This document shows, in pieces, positions 20,902 to 30,322 of a stretch of 64,000 nt of DNA (positions within the stretch are counted from its first letter, which is position 1; each line of letters opens with the position of its first letter). A program made the translations under genes and the position numbers. Source of the DNA: Mameliella sp. CS4 (GTDB taxonomy: Bacteria; Pseudomonadota; Alphaproteobacteria; Rhodobacterales; Rhodobacteraceae). Where the stretch lies: contig NZ_JAHXRQ010000001.1 of the NCBI RefSeq assembly GCF_019392335.1, positions 434,001 to 498,000 of the forward strand, in the 5' to 3' direction. The notes beneath the pieces are model-generated. The model searched no databases. It saw nothing but the letters and a program-made list of their open reading frames with translations, and was not told where the DNA came from.

Positions 20902-21578
20902 GCCGCCTGCGCCCCTGTATCACCCGTCACCCGCCCGTCCTCAATCGTCAGGATGCGGTCCAGCCGGTCGAGCAGGTGCGGGTCGTGGCTGACCGCAATC
21001 AGGGTTTTGCCGCTGGCGCGCACAAGGCTGGTCAGGTCGTCGATCAATGTATCGGCGGCCCGGCGGTCCAGGCTCGCCGTCGGCTCATCGGCCAGCAGCA
21101 GGCCCGGATCGGTCGCCATTGCCCGGGCGATCGCCACCCGTTGCCGCTCTCCGCCCGAGAAAGACCCAACCGTGCGGCGGCCCTCCGGGACACCCAGGCG
21201 TGCCAGCGCCTCGGCGGCGCGGGCGCTGATCGGGGGGCGGTCGTGGCGCACCCGGAAAAGGCCCGCAAGCCCCGCATTGGCCTGCGGCGACAGTTCGTCG
21301 AACAACAGGAAGTCCTGAAAGATCAGACCCATGTTTTTGGCGCGAAAGGCGGTCCGGCCTTCGGGCCGCAGGCGGATCAGATCGACCTCGCCCCAGCACA
21401 GGCGACCGCGGGCCTCGATCAGACCGCTGAGCGCGTGCAAGAATGTCGATTTCCCGGCGCCCGATGGTCCGCGAATACCGATCAGCGCACCCGCCGGGGC
21501 GGAAAGATCCGCAACCTTCAACAGTGTCCGGGCACCCGCCCGCACCTCCAGGTCAGAGATTTGCAGGGGCAGCGCCAT
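20898..21578 (-). CDS. ABC transporter ATP-binding protein, LolD/MacB type
   Basis: The 226-residue ATPase has Walker A GPSGAGKSTF, Q-loop FQDFLLFDELS, signature FSGGERQRVAIARAMA, Walker B LLLADEPTASLD and the H-loop SHD. Closest in form to LolD/FtsE-type ATPases that pair with FtsX-fold permeases. It is the first gene of a three-gene operon, 145 bp downstream of the Zur-like palindrome. Confidence 0.9.
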   Translation of the reverse strand: MALPLQISDLEVRAGARTLLKVADLSAPAGALIGIRGPSGAGKSTFLHALSGLIEARGRLCWGEVDLIRLRPEGRTAFRAKNMGLIFQDFLLFDELSPQANAGLAGLFRVRHDRPPISARAAEALARLGVPEGRRTVGSFSGGERQRVAIARAMATDPGLLLADEPTASLDRRAADTLIDDLTSLVRASGKTLIAVSHDPHLLDRLDRILTIEDGRVTGDTGAQAA

Positions 21579-21722
21579 CAGGACACCGCGCCTGTCATGC
21601 CGTTGCGCCTGGTGTCACCGAGCCCGTGTTCGGACGGGACGCTTGCTTGGGCGGGAACAGAGGTCTGGGGCGGCATGTGGCGACACGGCATTCCAATTGG
21701 GGCGAAGATCCTCCGCCCGTTT

Positions 21723-21761
21723 CGTTATGTTATAACGTACATTCCGTGCCTTGACTGTCAA
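21723..21761 (-). promoter_or_regulatory. Zur-like operator and promoter of the ABC/His-rich operon
   Basis: CGTTATGTTATAACG at 21723-21737 is a perfect 6-bp inverted repeat around GTT; its core GTTAT-N3-ATAAC fits alphaproteobacterial Zur boxes as I know them. On the minus strand TTGACA (21761-21756) lies 17-20 bases ahead of the AT-rich centre of the palindrome, so the box would cover the -10 element as expected for repression. The upstream neighbour on the same strand ends at 21765, so the site can only serve the ABC operon. Confidence 0.6.
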
Positions 21762-21764
21762 GTC

Positions 21765-22370
21765 TCACCCGCAGGCGGCATCGTAGGCGGCCACCAGGTC
21801 GTCGGCGCGCGCCTTGACGTCACCTGCGGACCGGCCCGGTTTGTACAGGCTCGATCCGATACCGAACCCGGTGATCCCCGCCTTTTGCCAGTCGGCGAAA
21901 TCCTCCGGCCCGACACCGCCCACGGCATAGGTAGCGGCCTCTGTCGGCAGCACCGCCTTGAGCGCCGAGTAGCCGTCGAGACCCAGTTTGAACGCGGGAA
22001 AAAACTTCAGCCCGTCAGCGCCGTTGCGCAGGGCGGTAAAGGCCTCTGTCGCGGTGAACACGCCGGGATAGGACAAGAGCCCCGCCGACTTGGCCGCTAC
22101 GATCACGCGCGGGTTGCAATCGGGCGATACGACCATGCCCGCCCCCAGAGCCGCCAGTTGCCCGACCTCGACCGGGTCCAGCACCGTCCCGGCCCCGATG
22201 AGCGCGGTATCGCCCGCCTGGGCAATCATCCGCCGGATGCTCTCGAATGGCTGGGGCGAGTTCAGCGGCACCTCGATCTTTGTGATCCCGGCAGCAATCA
22301 GCGCCTCGGTGACGGGGGCGGCCTCGTCCGGGGTCAGGCCGCGCAGGATGGCGATAAGCTCTCGGGTCAT
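21765..22370 (-). CDS. dgoA: 2-dehydro-3-deoxy-6-phosphogalactonate aldolase
   Basis: The 201-residue class I aldolase of the KDPG/KDPGal family splits 2-keto-3-deoxy-6-phosphogalactonate into pyruvate and glyceraldehyde 3-phosphate. The catalytic glutamate is in [11 protein letters not shown] and the Schiff-base lysine in [17 protein letters not shown] and the short length fit DgoA rather than Eda. It overlaps dgoK by ATGA, which supports the galactonate assignment. Confidence 0.9.
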   Translation of the reverse strand: MTRELIAILRGLTPDEAAPVTEALIAAGITKIEVPLNSPQPFESIRRMIAQAGDTALIGAGTVLDPVEVGQLAALGAGMVVSPDCNPRVIVAAKSAGLLSYPGVFTATEAFTALRNGADGLKFFPAFKLGLDGYSALKAVLPTEAATYAVGGVGPEDFADWQKAGITGFGIGSSLYKPGRSAGDVKARADDLVAAYDAACG

Positions 22371-23272
22371 GTCGGGTCTTTCATCTGGTGGTAGGCGGCG
22401 GTCAGGCCGGCCAGCGTGATGTCACCGGCGGGCAACAGCCGGGGCTGCACCCCCTGCGGTTCAAGCGCCGTGGCATAAGCCGTGGCAAGCGCGTCCTCGC
22501 CCAGGATCACGACCTCCTGACCCAGCCAGTAGGGCCGCGCGGCGGCAAGCTCTGCCCCGATCAAGAGGCCCGACAGGCGCGCCCGCGATGCCGCCGATCC
22601 GGTCCCGTGCAAGAGCGCATCGGCACGCAGGGTAAACAGAGAAGCCGCAAGACCGGCGGGCCGGGACAGCGAGTCGCCCACTGCGCTGGCAAAGACCTCT
22701 GCGTCCCAGCCCTCTTCGGTCATCGTGTGGCGCAGGACCGACTGTTGTCCCAGCAGGGCAAACAGCTCTCCGGTCATGAAGGTCCGAAAGGAAACGATCT
22801 CGCGCGCGCTGATGTGAACCCATTTCGTATGAGTCCCCGGCAGGCACAGCACGCCGTCAAAGCGCGGTTCCTGCGCAAGGAACCCGGCGATCTGCGTTTC
22901 CTCGCCGCGCATGACATCGGCGGGGCGATCCTGCTGGACCCCCGGCAGGATCTGCACCGACAGGCGTGGGTCGCCTACCGGGGGGCGGATGCCCTGCACC
23001 GGCGGCTCGCAGGGGATGGCGGCATAGGGCGCCTCTGCCCAGCCTTGCCGCGCGCCCGCCATGCCGCAGATCACAACCGGCACGGCCCTATCCGGCAGAC
23101 GGTCGCCGAGGAGATCCAGCAAGGTCGGCTCGAAGGCGTCGGGCGTCAGGCGCGACATGCCACGGTCGGACTCGATCAGCTCCATCGGATGATCCTCCGC
23201 ATCCATCGGCCAGACTCGCAACCGCGAGGTTCCCCAGTCCACGGCAATCCACGAGAGTGCATCTGTCGACAT
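22367..23272 (-). CDS. dgoK: 2-dehydro-3-deoxygalactonokinase
   Basis: The 301-residue kinase phosphorylates 2-keto-3-deoxygalactonate. It opens with the nucleotide-binding [13 protein letters not shown] and has [26 protein letters not shown] and [11 protein letters not shown], typical DgoK segments. The 23272 start gives the usual N-terminus; the longer frame has an arginine/glycine-rich extension. It forms an operon with dgoA and diverges from an SDR that may act earlier in the same pathway. Confidence 0.92.
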   Translation of the reverse strand: MSTDALSWIAVDWGTSRLRVWPMDAEDHPMELIESDRGMSRLTPDAFEPTLLDLLGDRLPDRAVPVVICGMAGARQGWAEAPYAAIPCEPPVQGIRPPVGDPRLSVQILPGVQQDRPADVMRGEETQIAGFLAQEPRFDGVLCLPGTHTKWVHISAREIVSFRTFMTGELFALLGQQSVLRHTMTEEGWDAEVFASAVGDSLSRPAGLAASLFTLRADALLHGTGSAASRARLSGLLIGAELAAARPYWLGQEVVILGEDALATAYATALEPQGVQPRLLPAGDITLAGLTAAYHQMKDPT

Positions 23273-23418
23273 GGTCCCTGCTCCCTTCCGATCCTTGCGC
23301 CGGACCAGGCCCGGCCCCTTCAATGACCCCGCCCCGCGCCCGGATGCAAGCCCCGCGCGGGTTGACATCGCTGTCCGAAGCGCGCGCTATCGCCCGAAAC
23401 ACGACCGGAGGAGACCCA

Positions 23419-24183
23419 ATGTCCCAGCTTTTCTCGCTTGCCGACCGACGCGCCCTTGTCACCGGATCTTCGCAGGGGATCGGATATGCCCTTGCGCGCG
23501 GTCTGGCCGAGGCTGGCGCCGAGATCGTCCTGAACGGGCGCGACGCGGGCAAACTGGCCAAGGCCGCCGAGACCCTGCGCGGCACCGGCGCGACGGTCCA
23601 CGAGCTTGCCTTCGATGCCACCGACCACGAGGGCGTGCGCGCGGCCATCGACGGGTTCGAGGCCGAGCATGGCGCCATCGACATCCTGGTGAACAACGCG
23701 GGCATGCAGTACCGCACCCCGCTGGAGGATTTCCCGGCCGAGATGTTCGAAAAGCTGCTGCAGACCAATGTCGCCAGCGTCTTTCACGTCGGGCAGGCCT
23801 GCGCGCGCCACATGATCGGGCGCGGGCGCGGCAAGATCATCAACATCGCCTCGGTCCAGACCTCGCTGGCCCGTCCGGGCATCGCCCCCTACACGACGAC
23901 CAAGGGCGCCGTGGGCAACCTGACCAAGGGCATGGCAACCGACTGGGCACGCCACGGATTGCAGTGCAACGCCATCGCGCCGGGCTATTTCGACACGCCG
24001 CTGAACGAGGCGCTGGTCAAGGACCCCGAGTTTTCCGCCTGGCTGGAAAAACGCACCCCGGCGGGCCGCTGGGGCAAGGTCGAGGAACTGGTGGGCGCCT
24101 GTGTCTTCCTGTCCTCGGACGCCTCCAGCTTTGTCAACGGGCACACGCTGTTCGTCGATGGCGGGATCACCGCCTCGATCTAG
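23419..24183 (+). CDS. SDR family oxidoreductase, gluconate 5-dehydrogenase-like
   Basis: The 254-residue classical short-chain dehydrogenase has the cofactor motif [16 protein letters not shown], and catalytic S/Y/K in ASVQTS and YTTTKGAV. The C-terminus [18 protein letters not shown] is typical. The first residues [16 protein letters not shown] resemble gluconate 5-dehydrogenase. GGAGGAG precedes the start. Being divergent from dgoK/dgoA, it may oxidise a sugar or sugar acid feeding galactonate breakdown; the exact substrate is inferred. Confidence 0.85.
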   Translation: MSQLFSLADRRALVTGSSQGIGYALARGLAEAGAEIVLNGRDAGKLAKAAETLRGTGATVHELAFDATDHEGVRAAIDGFEAEHGAIDILVNNAGMQYRTPLEDFPAEMFEKLLQTNVASVFHVGQACARHMIGRGRGKIINIASVQTSLARPGIAPYTTTKGAVGNLTKGMATDWARHGLQCNAIAPGYFDTPLNEALVKDPEFSAWLEKRTPAGRWGKVEELVGACVFLSSDASSFVNGHTLFVDGGITASI

Positions 24184-25226
24184 GCTTTGGCGGCGGGAAA
24201 CCGGGCACGTGTGCGGTTGGCGAAGGCCACCAGCGACAGCATCACCGGCACCTCGACCAGCACGCCCACGACCGTCGCCAGCGCCGCGCCCGAATTGAGG
24301 CCAAAGAGGCTGATGGCGACGGCCACCGCCAGTTCAAAGAAGTTCGACGTGCCGATCATCGCGCAGGGCGCCGCGATCCGGTGCGGGACCTTCAGCGCAT
24401 AGGCCGCGCCATAGGCCAGCGCGAAGATGCCATAGCTTTGTACCAGGATCGGCACGGCGATCAGGACGATGACCAGAGGCCGGGACAGGATCACCTCTCC
24501 CTGCAGGCCAAAGAGAATGGCCACCGTGGCGATCAGCCCGACCACCGACCAGGGTTTGACCCGCGCGGTGAACCGCTCGACCGCCTGAGGGCTGCCCAGC
24601 GCCCGCCGCGTCAGCAATCCCGCGATGAGCGGCAGCACGACGTATAGAACCGTCGCCAGAACCAGCGTTTCCCAAGGCACCGATATCTCTGTCACGCCCA
24701 GCAGGAAAGCGACGATGGGCGCAAAGGCAAAGACCATGATGATGTCGTTCACCGAAACCTGCACCAGCGTGTAGGTCGCGTCGCCCCGGGTCAGTTGCGA
24801 CCAGACAAAAACCATCGCCGTACAGGGCGCCGCCCCCAGCAGGATCAGCCCGGCGGTGTATTGCGCGGCATCCTCGGGCGCGATCCAGGGCGCAAAGACG
24901 ACATCGAAGAACAGGACCGCCAGCAGCGCCATCGTGAAGGGCTTGATCAGCCAGTTGACCGTCAGCGTCACGATCAGCCCCTTCGGCTGACGCGCCACGC
25001 CGGAAATTGCACCGAAATCCACGCCGACCATCATCGGGTAGACCATCGCCCAGATCAGCACCGCAACGACGAGGTTGATGCTGGCGACCTCGGCCGCCGC
25101 GATGGCCTGCACCAGTCCGGGCGTCATCACGCCGATGCCCAGCCCCACCAGCATGGCCAGCGCCACCCAGAGGCTGAGATAGCGTTCAAAGGTGCCCATC
25201 TTGGGATCGGCGGTTGTGTCGGTCAT
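24180..25226 (-). CDS. acr3: ACR3 family arsenite efflux permease
   Basis: The 348-residue inner-membrane protein has ten predicted helices and ACR3 hallmarks: the conserved cysteine in [27 protein letters not shown] and [15 protein letters not shown]. It exports arsenite by proton antiport. The 25226 start overlaps arsR by ATGA. Neither arsC nor arsH is next to it, so arsenate reduction, if present, is encoded elsewhere. Its stop overlaps the SDR stop by 4 bases. Confidence 0.93.
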   Translation of the reverse strand: MTDTTADPKMGTFERYLSLWVALAMLVGLGIGVMTPGLVQAIAAAEVASINLVVAVLIWAMVYPMMVGVDFGAISGVARQPKGLIVTLTVNWLIKPFTMALLAVLFFDVVFAPWIAPEDAAQYTAGLILLGAAPCTAMVFVWSQLTRGDATYTLVQVSVNDIIMVFAFAPIVAFLLGVTEISVPWETLVLATVLYVVLPLIAGLLTRRALGSPQAVERFTARVKPWSVVGLIATVAILFGLQGEVILSRPLVIVLIAVPILVQSYGIFALAYGAAYALKVPHRIAAPCAMIGTSNFFELAVAVAISLFGLNSGAALATVVGVLVEVPVMLSLVAFANRTRARFPAAKA

Positions 25227-25585
25227 TGGTCTGCCTCCATGTCGGCTGGCGTCGTCGGCGCACAGGTGGTCCGGTCCAGAATCGGCTGGCAAAGGTCGGG
25301 CCGACCGCCGCAACAGTCCTCCATCAGGAAGGACAGCAAGCCGCGCATCGCATCGAAATTCGCGAAATAGCGCACCGACCGCCCCTCACGCAAAGACCGC
25401 ACAAGGCCCGCGCCGGACAGGATGTTGAGATTGTTGGACAGCGTGTTGGGACGGATGTTCAGCCGGTCCGCGATCTGGCCTGCAGTCACACCTTCGGGGC
25501 CAGCGTTGACCAGCAGGCGGAACACGTCGATCCGCGCGTCATGCGCCAGGGCAGAGAGCGTGGCAATGGCACCCATCTTTTCCAT
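25223..25585 (-). CDS. arsR: ArsR family arsenite-responsive repressor
   Basis: The 120-residue protein has an ArsR winged helix ([43 protein letters not shown]) and a C-terminal cysteine cluster [11 protein letters not shown] that can bind As(III). The first codon could be 25585 or, better supplied with a ribosome site (GGAAAAG), ATG 25576. It is the first gene of arsR-acr3 and is presumably derepressed by arsenite. Confidence 0.9.
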   Translation of the reverse strand: MEKMGAIATLSALAHDARIDVFRLLVNAGPEGVTAGQIADRLNIRPNTLSNNLNILSGAGLVRSLREGRSVRYFANFDAMRGLLSFLMEDCCGGRPDLCQPILDRTTCAPTTPADMEADQ

Positions 25586-25605
25586 AATTCATGTATATTC
25601 GAATT
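25586..25605. promoter_or_regulatory. candidate ArsR operator
   Basis: AATTC-N10-GAATT is a perfect inverted repeat in an AT-rich patch immediately upstream of arsR. It touches the 25585 start codon, which supports the later start at 25576 or a very short leader. Confidence 0.55.
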
Positions 25606-25699
25606 AAAGGTCATCGCAAGGCAACACCTCGCGGTCCTGCGCTTTGATGCGGGGTGCTGACTCGACCCCACAGGACCGAAACGGGATCCACGAAAAACC

Positions 25700-25750
25700 A
25701 AGTCGGAGTGACAGGATTCGACCCTCTGGCCCGTGCCTTCTGAACGACAG
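25700..25750 (-). pseudogene. decayed tRNA-Pro-like remnant
   Basis: Read on the minus strand the sequence resembles the anticodon arm to 3' end of a proline tRNA: TCGAATCCTGTCACTCCGAC keeps the T-loop, T-stem and acceptor 3' strand almost intact. The T-loop starts GTCGAAT rather than TTCGAAT, one T-stem pair is mismatched, no CCA follows and the 5' half is unrecognisable. It cannot form a working tRNA. It may be a tRNA relic or a leftover attachment site next to the arsenic genes. The comparison is with tRNA sequence from memory. Confidence 0.4.
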
Positions 25751-25783
25751 CGGGCAGAGCCTTCCCGAGGGCGCGGCCCGAAG

Positions 25784-27094
25784 CTACGCCCCGCCTTGGG
25801 ACGCGACCGGTCCTGCCGCGGCTTCGCGGGCAAACAACCCGGGCAAGGCAGCTGCGGCGCGGCCCCAGCGGGCCACCAGGTCATTCAGGCTCTTGCCCTC
25901 GTCGAGCATACGCCATGCCTCGACAGCGGGAACGCCATTGAGCCAGGCGATGCCGGCGGGCGATTGCGGTGTACGCAGAACGTCCATCTCTTCCAGCAGG
26001 CCGTCACGCACCACCGTCGATGCCACAACCTCGAACCCCTCGGATGTGTCGTGGATCGGGGCCTCGTCAGGAAAATCCCGGCGCGCCGTCCAGAACGGCT
26101 CGACCCTGTACCTGCCTTCCAAGCGGATGAAGTCGCGCCCGATCCGGGCATTGCGCAGGTAGGTTTCACTGGCGCGTTCCGCCAGGAAACGGCGGCAGAG
26201 CGCGTCGGTTTCCGAACCGGGACGGGCCGTGCGTGTGCGACGTACAGCAGCGACGGCAAGGGCGCTGGACACCGCCCAGAAAAGCCCGTGCCCGGACAAC
26301 GGGTCCATGGCGGCCAACGCATCGCCCACCGGCAAACAGTCGAGATCCGTGATCGGCGCGGGCAAGAGCGGCGCCGACGCGCGCGCAACCAGCGGCAGTT
26401 GCAGGGTGAACCGGTCGGGGGACAGCCCGGTCCGGATGAGTGCCCGCGTCAGGCGGTCCTCCATCGAGGAACTGCTGCGCGCATCGGTCGTCAACTGAGC
26501 CCAGGTCCGGTTTCCCGGCAGGGTGGCACGCCATAGCCAGCCCTCCGGCAAGGCCGCAATGTCAAAGCCCGGCTGCCGCGCGTCGTACTGCCTGTACCAA
26601 CCACAGATCGAGAGGGTTGCAAAAGGGGCGGCGTCCCTGTCTTTGGGTCCACCCTGACGCCCCCTCGCATCGACGATCCAGCGCGGCGCAAGGCAGCGTC
26701 CATCCGGCAGCGTGACCTCCTTGCCAGACAGTTTTGCGCTGCCCTCCAGCAGATGCGCACCCGCCTTTTGAGCGGTCTGGCGCAGATGCGCATCGAAACG
26801 GTCACGATCGACAGCATGTTCGCTATTGGTGGCCTGCGGCTGACTTCCCCAATCCACGGAGCGCGGAAAGGGGCCAATCGCGGCCCCGCCGTCGCCAATC
26901 CCGGTGGCGTGCAACCAGCGGTGAAGACGGGGGCTGAGCCCCTCGATCCGATTCGAGGCCTTGCACGGGTCGATCAGCAGCACGCGCACCCCGTCCCCGG
27001 CTGCCAGCCAGGCCGAAATCGCACCCGCAGGCCCGCCGCCGAGCACAATCATGTCGGGCCGCGTCAGCGCGGTGATGTCCGGCTTGCCTGTCAT
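25784..27094 (-). CDS. qhpG: FAD-dependent monooxygenase of quinohemoprotein amine dehydrogenase maturation
   Basis: The 436-residue flavoprotein has an N-terminal FAD fold (MIVLGGGPAGAISAWLAA), IVDARG and VGDALAAMDPLSGHG, the last typical of tryptophan-halogenase/monooxygenase relatives. QhpG hydroxylates the gamma-subunit tryptophan on the route to cysteine tryptophylquinone. It is transcribed away from qhpA with a perfect 19-bp inverted repeat between them. The 27094 start is chosen; 27052 (at MIVLGG) is possible and neither has a strong ribosome site. Confidence 0.88.
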   Translation of the reverse strand: MTGKPDITALTRPDMIVLGGGPAGAISAWLAAGDGVRVLLIDPCKASNRIEGLSPRLHRWLHATGIGDGGAAIGPFPRSVDWGSQPQATNSEHAVDRDRFDAHLRQTAQKAGAHLLEGSAKLSGKEVTLPDGRCLAPRWIVDARGRQGGPKDRDAAPFATLSICGWYRQYDARQPGFDIAALPEGWLWRATLPGNRTWAQLTTDARSSSSMEDRLTRALIRTGLSPDRFTLQLPLVARASAPLLPAPITDLDCLPVGDALAAMDPLSGHGLFWAVSSALAVAAVRRTRTARPGSETDALCRRFLAERASETYLRNARIGRDFIRLEGRYRVEPFWTARRDFPDEAPIHDTSEGFEVVASTVVRDGLLEEMDVLRTPQSPAGIAWLNGVPAVEAWRMLDEGKSLNDLVARWGRAAAALPGLFAREAAAGPVASQGGA

Positions 27095-27124
27095 GTGACC
27101 ACTGAACCGGGCGGAACGGCGGCC

Positions 27125-27175
27125 CGTCCTGACATTTCCGGCCAAAATCGCGCTGTGGCCGGAAATGTCAGGACG
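27125..27175. repeat. perfect 19-bp inverted repeat between qhpG and qhpA (candidate QhpR operator)
   Basis: Left arm 27125-27143 is CGTCCTGACATTTCCGGCC and right arm 27157-27175 is its exact complement, with a 13-base spacer. The arm centres are 32 bp apart, about three helical turns, so dimer sites would face the same side. It lies upstream of both divergent genes and lacks a T run, so a regulatory site is more likely than a terminator. Confidence 0.75.
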
Positions 27176-27259
27176 CGTTGCCGGGCTTTTCGCCAGCCTA
27201 TGCGGATCACAGCCACATCGAAGGCAAACGGCCTTTCGATCCGCCGGAGGACCACAAGA

Positions 27260-28816
27260 ATGACATCCAGAAAGCGCTTAGCCCTCTCACTCACAACCGC
27301 CAGCGCGGTCCTGTGCGGAGGCACCGCGATGCCCGCCTTTGCCCAGTCCGGCGAGGAGATACTAGGCAACATATGCGCGACCTGCCATGCGACAAGAGAG
27401 GACGGGTCGATTGAACGGATCGACGCCGTCCGCAAGACGCCGGAAGCCTGGGACATGACGGTGGTGCGGATGATGCGCAACCACGATGTCGCGCTTACGC
27501 CAGAGGAACGGCGGACCATCGTCACCTATCTTTCCGACACCCGCGGGCTGTCCATCGCCGAAACTGAGGGCTGGCGTTACATCCTTGAAAAAGAGCCGGT
27601 CGCGTCGGATGCCGGACCAGACCAGTTGATGTCGGAGACCTGCGGGCGCTGTCACTCCTACGCCCGGGTCGCGCTGCAGCGGCGCACGGCAGAGGACTGG
27701 GATCACCTGATCAACTTCCACCTCGGGCAGTTCCCCTCGCTTGAATATCAGGCGCTGGCGCGGGACCGCGACTGGTGGGGCATCGCCAATGAGCAGATCA
27801 TTCCCTACCTGGCCGAAACCTTCCCGCTGGGCGATACGCCCGAGGCTTTCACCGGCGATCTGTCGGGTAGCTATGTCGTGGCCGGACATGAACCGGGGCG
27901 GGGCGATTATTCCGGCACGCTGGACCTGACGGCGAGCGACGACGGCTATGACGTCAGTATGACGTTGGATTTCGCGGATGGGTCAGAGACCTATACCGGC
28001 AGCGGGATCGTCTACGGCGCCGGCGAATGGCGCGCGACGCTGACATCCGGTGACGTGATGATCCGGCAGGTGATGGCGCTGCAGGACGGCGCGCTGTCGG
28101 GACGCTGGTTTGTAGCCGACCAGGACCCGGTGGGCGGACGCCTGAGCGCGCTGCCTGCTGAGGCCGCGCCGCAGATCCTGGCGATGAACCCGGCCTCCGT
28201 CCCCGTGGGTAAGGCGACCGAGGTCACGCTGATCGGCAGCGGGCTGACCGGCGATCCGGTCCTGCCCGAGGGCGTGACGGCAGAGGTCATCGAAAGCGGG
28301 CCGAACAAGGTGGTGCTGTCGGTGACGGCACAGGCCGAAGGGCCGCTGACCATCGGGCTGGGTGATCTGGCCGCGCCCGCCGAGTTGGTGGCGCATGACG
28401 GCGTTGATCGCATCTCCATCGTGCCAGAGGTCTCCATCGCGCGGGTTGGCGGCAACGGCGGCCCGATCCCCAAGGTGCCGGCGCAGTTCCAGGCGATGGG
28501 ATGGACCGATGGCCCGGATGGCGAACCAGGCACCGATGACGATCTGCCGCTGGGCGTGGTCAAGGTCAGCTGGGCCGTCGACAACTGGGACGAGGCCGCC
28601 GCCGCGATCCAGGATGCAAAATACGCAGGCTCTATCGATCAAACCGGCCTGTTCACCCCCGGCGACGCGGGGCCGAACCCCGAACGCTTCATGGGCACCA
28701 ACAACACCGGCAACCTGAAGGTCATCGCGACCTATGACGCCGGTGCCACCCCCCTGACCGCCGAGGCGCATCTGTACGCAACCGTGCAGCGCTTTGTCGA
28801 CACCCCGATCCGCTGA
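27260..28816 (+). CDS. qhpA: quinohemoprotein amine dehydrogenase alpha subunit (di-heme)
   Basis: The 518-residue periplasmic subunit has a signal peptide ending PAFA and two heme-c motifs in the N-terminal domain, CATCH (C39-H43) and CGRCH (C128-H132). It is followed by beta domains (SYVVAGHEPGRGDYSGTL; MNPASVPVGKATEVTLIGSGL, an Ig-like domain) as in the Paracoccus/Pseudomonas enzyme. The enzyme oxidises primary amines to aldehydes and passes electrons from the quinone cofactor through these hemes. GGAGG lies 9 bases before the 27260 start. It heads the operon qhpADCBEF. Confidence 0.95.
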   Translation: MTSRKRLALSLTTASAVLCGGTAMPAFAQSGEEILGNICATCHATREDGSIERIDAVRKTPEAWDMTVVRMMRNHDVALTPEERRTIVTYLSDTRGLSIAETEGWRYILEKEPVASDAGPDQLMSETCGRCHSYARVALQRRTAEDWDHLINFHLGQFPSLEYQALARDRDWWGIANEQIIPYLAETFPLGDTPEAFTGDLSGSYVVAGHEPGRGDYSGTLDLTASDDGYDVSMTLDFADGSETYTGSGIVYGAGEWRATLTSGDVMIRQVMALQDGALSGRWFVADQDPVGGRLSALPAEAAPQILAMNPASVPVGKATEVTLIGSGLTGDPVLPEGVTAEVIESGPNKVVLSVTAQAEGPLTIGLGDLAAPAELVAHDGVDRISIVPEVSIARVGGNGGPIPKVPAQFQAMGWTDGPDGEPGTDDDLPLGVVKVSWAVDNWDEAAAAIQDAKYAGSIDQTGLFTPGDAGPNPERFMGTNNTGNLKVIATYDAGATPLTAEAHLYATVQRFVDTPIR

Positions 28817-28825
28817 GGAGGCATC

Positions 28826-30322
28826 ATGGGAGAACTGACCCTAATCAAGCACAATGCGCACCGGGTCGACGTGGATGGCCACGCGATGCTGATGCATGTG
28901 CCCAGCTCGTCGCTGTTCGAACTCGACCGGGTGTCGCAGGACGTCTACGACCTGTTCCACGGCAGCGCGGCGGTTGACGCCGTGGCCATGCAGCAGTCGC
29001 TGGGCGCGCAGCACGCGCCGTCAGAGCTGTCGGACTGCGTGCAAAGCTTTCTTGACCTCGACATCCTGCGCGACGCGGCAGAGCCCGAAGTCCCGCGCAA
29101 GATCGTCAAGGTCGAGGAAATCCCGCTGTCCACGATCATTCTGAACGTGAACACGGGCTGCAACCTGGCCTGCACCTATTGCTACAAGGAAGACCTCGCC
29201 ATCCCGTCGAAGGGAGAAAAGATGGCGTTCGAAACCGCGCGGCAAAGCTTTGAGATGCTGCTGAAGCAGGCGCATGACCGCGACCGGGTGAACGTGGTGT
29301 TCTTTGGCGGCGAACCGCTGTCGAACATGCCGCTGATCCGCGAGGTTGTCGCCTACGCGGTGCCGCGCGCGGCGGAACTGGGCAAGGTGGTGGATTTCAG
29401 CCTGACCACCAATGCCACCCTGCTGACCGAGGAGATGGTCGACTGGTTCAACGCGCATCGCTTTGCCCTGACCGTCTCGATGGACGGGCCCAAGGCGCTG
29501 CACGACAAGAACCGCAAGACCGTGGGCGGCAAGGGCACCTATGACGTGGTGGAACGCAAGGTGCGGATGCTCCTGGAACGTTACACCGCGCGGCCCGTGG
29601 GCGTGCGCGTGACGCTGACGCGCGGCGTGACGGATGTGATCGGCATCCATGACCACCTGAAGAACGACCTTGGCTTTCACGAGGTCGGCTTTGGCCCTGC
29701 CACATCCGGCCCGATCGCGGTGTTCAACCTGGACGACGGCGCGCTGAAACGGGTGTTCGAGGACATGAAGGCCCTGGGCCGCCGCTATACAGAGGCCGCC
29801 TGCCGGGGCGAGAACATCGGCTTTTCCAACATGCATCAGCTGCTGACCGACATCGCGCAGGGCACGAAAAAGGCGGTGCCCTGTGGCGCGGGCCTGGGGA
29901 TGCTGGCGGTGGACAAGGAGGGCGACCTGCACCTGTGTCACCGCTTTGTCGGGTCGGATGAGCCGACCTATGGCAATGTCGACACCGGCATCGACGTGCC
30001 GAAACTGGCTGATTTCATCGAGACCGCGCAGGACCGGTCGGCCTATGGCTGCAAGACCTGCCACATCCGGTCGATCTGTGCCGGGGGGTGTTACCACGAA
30101 AGCTATGCCCGGCAGGGCGACGCCTTTGCGCCGGTCTATCACTACTGCGACCTGATGCGCGACTGGGTCGATTTCGGCGTCGAATCCTACGTCCGCATCA
30201 TGCAGGCCAACCCGGATTTCTTTCGCTCGCAACTGGAACCGCGCCTGTCGAAACCGGGACTGTCGAAACCCGACCCCGCGCGTGACCAAGCCACTGATAC
30301 CGTTCAGGAGATTGCCCAATGA
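28826..30322 (+). CDS. qhpD: radical SAM peptide maturase forming intrapeptide thioether bonds
   Basis: The 498-residue protein has an N-terminal RRE-like region, the radical SAM motif CNLACTYC (C112, C116, C119) and a C-terminal SPASM-type cysteine array ([34 protein letters not shown]). QhpD installs the three Cys-to-Asp/Glu thioether links in the gamma subunit. It overlaps qhpC, its substrate gene, by ATGA. AGGAGG precedes the start. Confidence 0.95.
   Translation: MGELTLIKHNAHRVDVDGHAMLMHVPSSSLFELDRVSQDVYDLFHGSAAVDAVAMQQSLGAQHAPSELSDCVQSFLDLDILRDAAEPEVPRKIVKVEEIPLSTIILNVNTGCNLACTYCYKEDLAIPSKGEKMAFETARQSFEMLLKQAHDRDRVNVVFFGGEPLSNMPLIREVVAYAVPRAAELGKVVDFSLTTNATLLTEEMVDWFNAHRFALTVSMDGPKALHDKNRKTVGGKGTYDVVERKVRMLLERYTARPVGVRVTLTRGVTDVIGIHDHLKNDLGFHEVGFGPATSGPIAVFNLDDGALKRVFEDMKALGRRYTEAACRGENIGFSNMHQLLTDIAQGTKKAVPCGAGLGMLAVDKEGDLHLCHRFVGSDEPTYGNVDTGIDVPKLADFIETAQDRSAYGCKTCHIRSICAGGCYHESYARQGDAFAPVYHYCDLMRDWVDFGVESYVRIMQANPDFFRSQLEPRLSKPGLSKPDPARDQATDTVQEIAQ

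Noticed and set aside
25584..25783. Functional tRNA on the minus strand
   Set aside because: The 5' half, D-arm and encoded CCA are missing, so only a remnant is reported.
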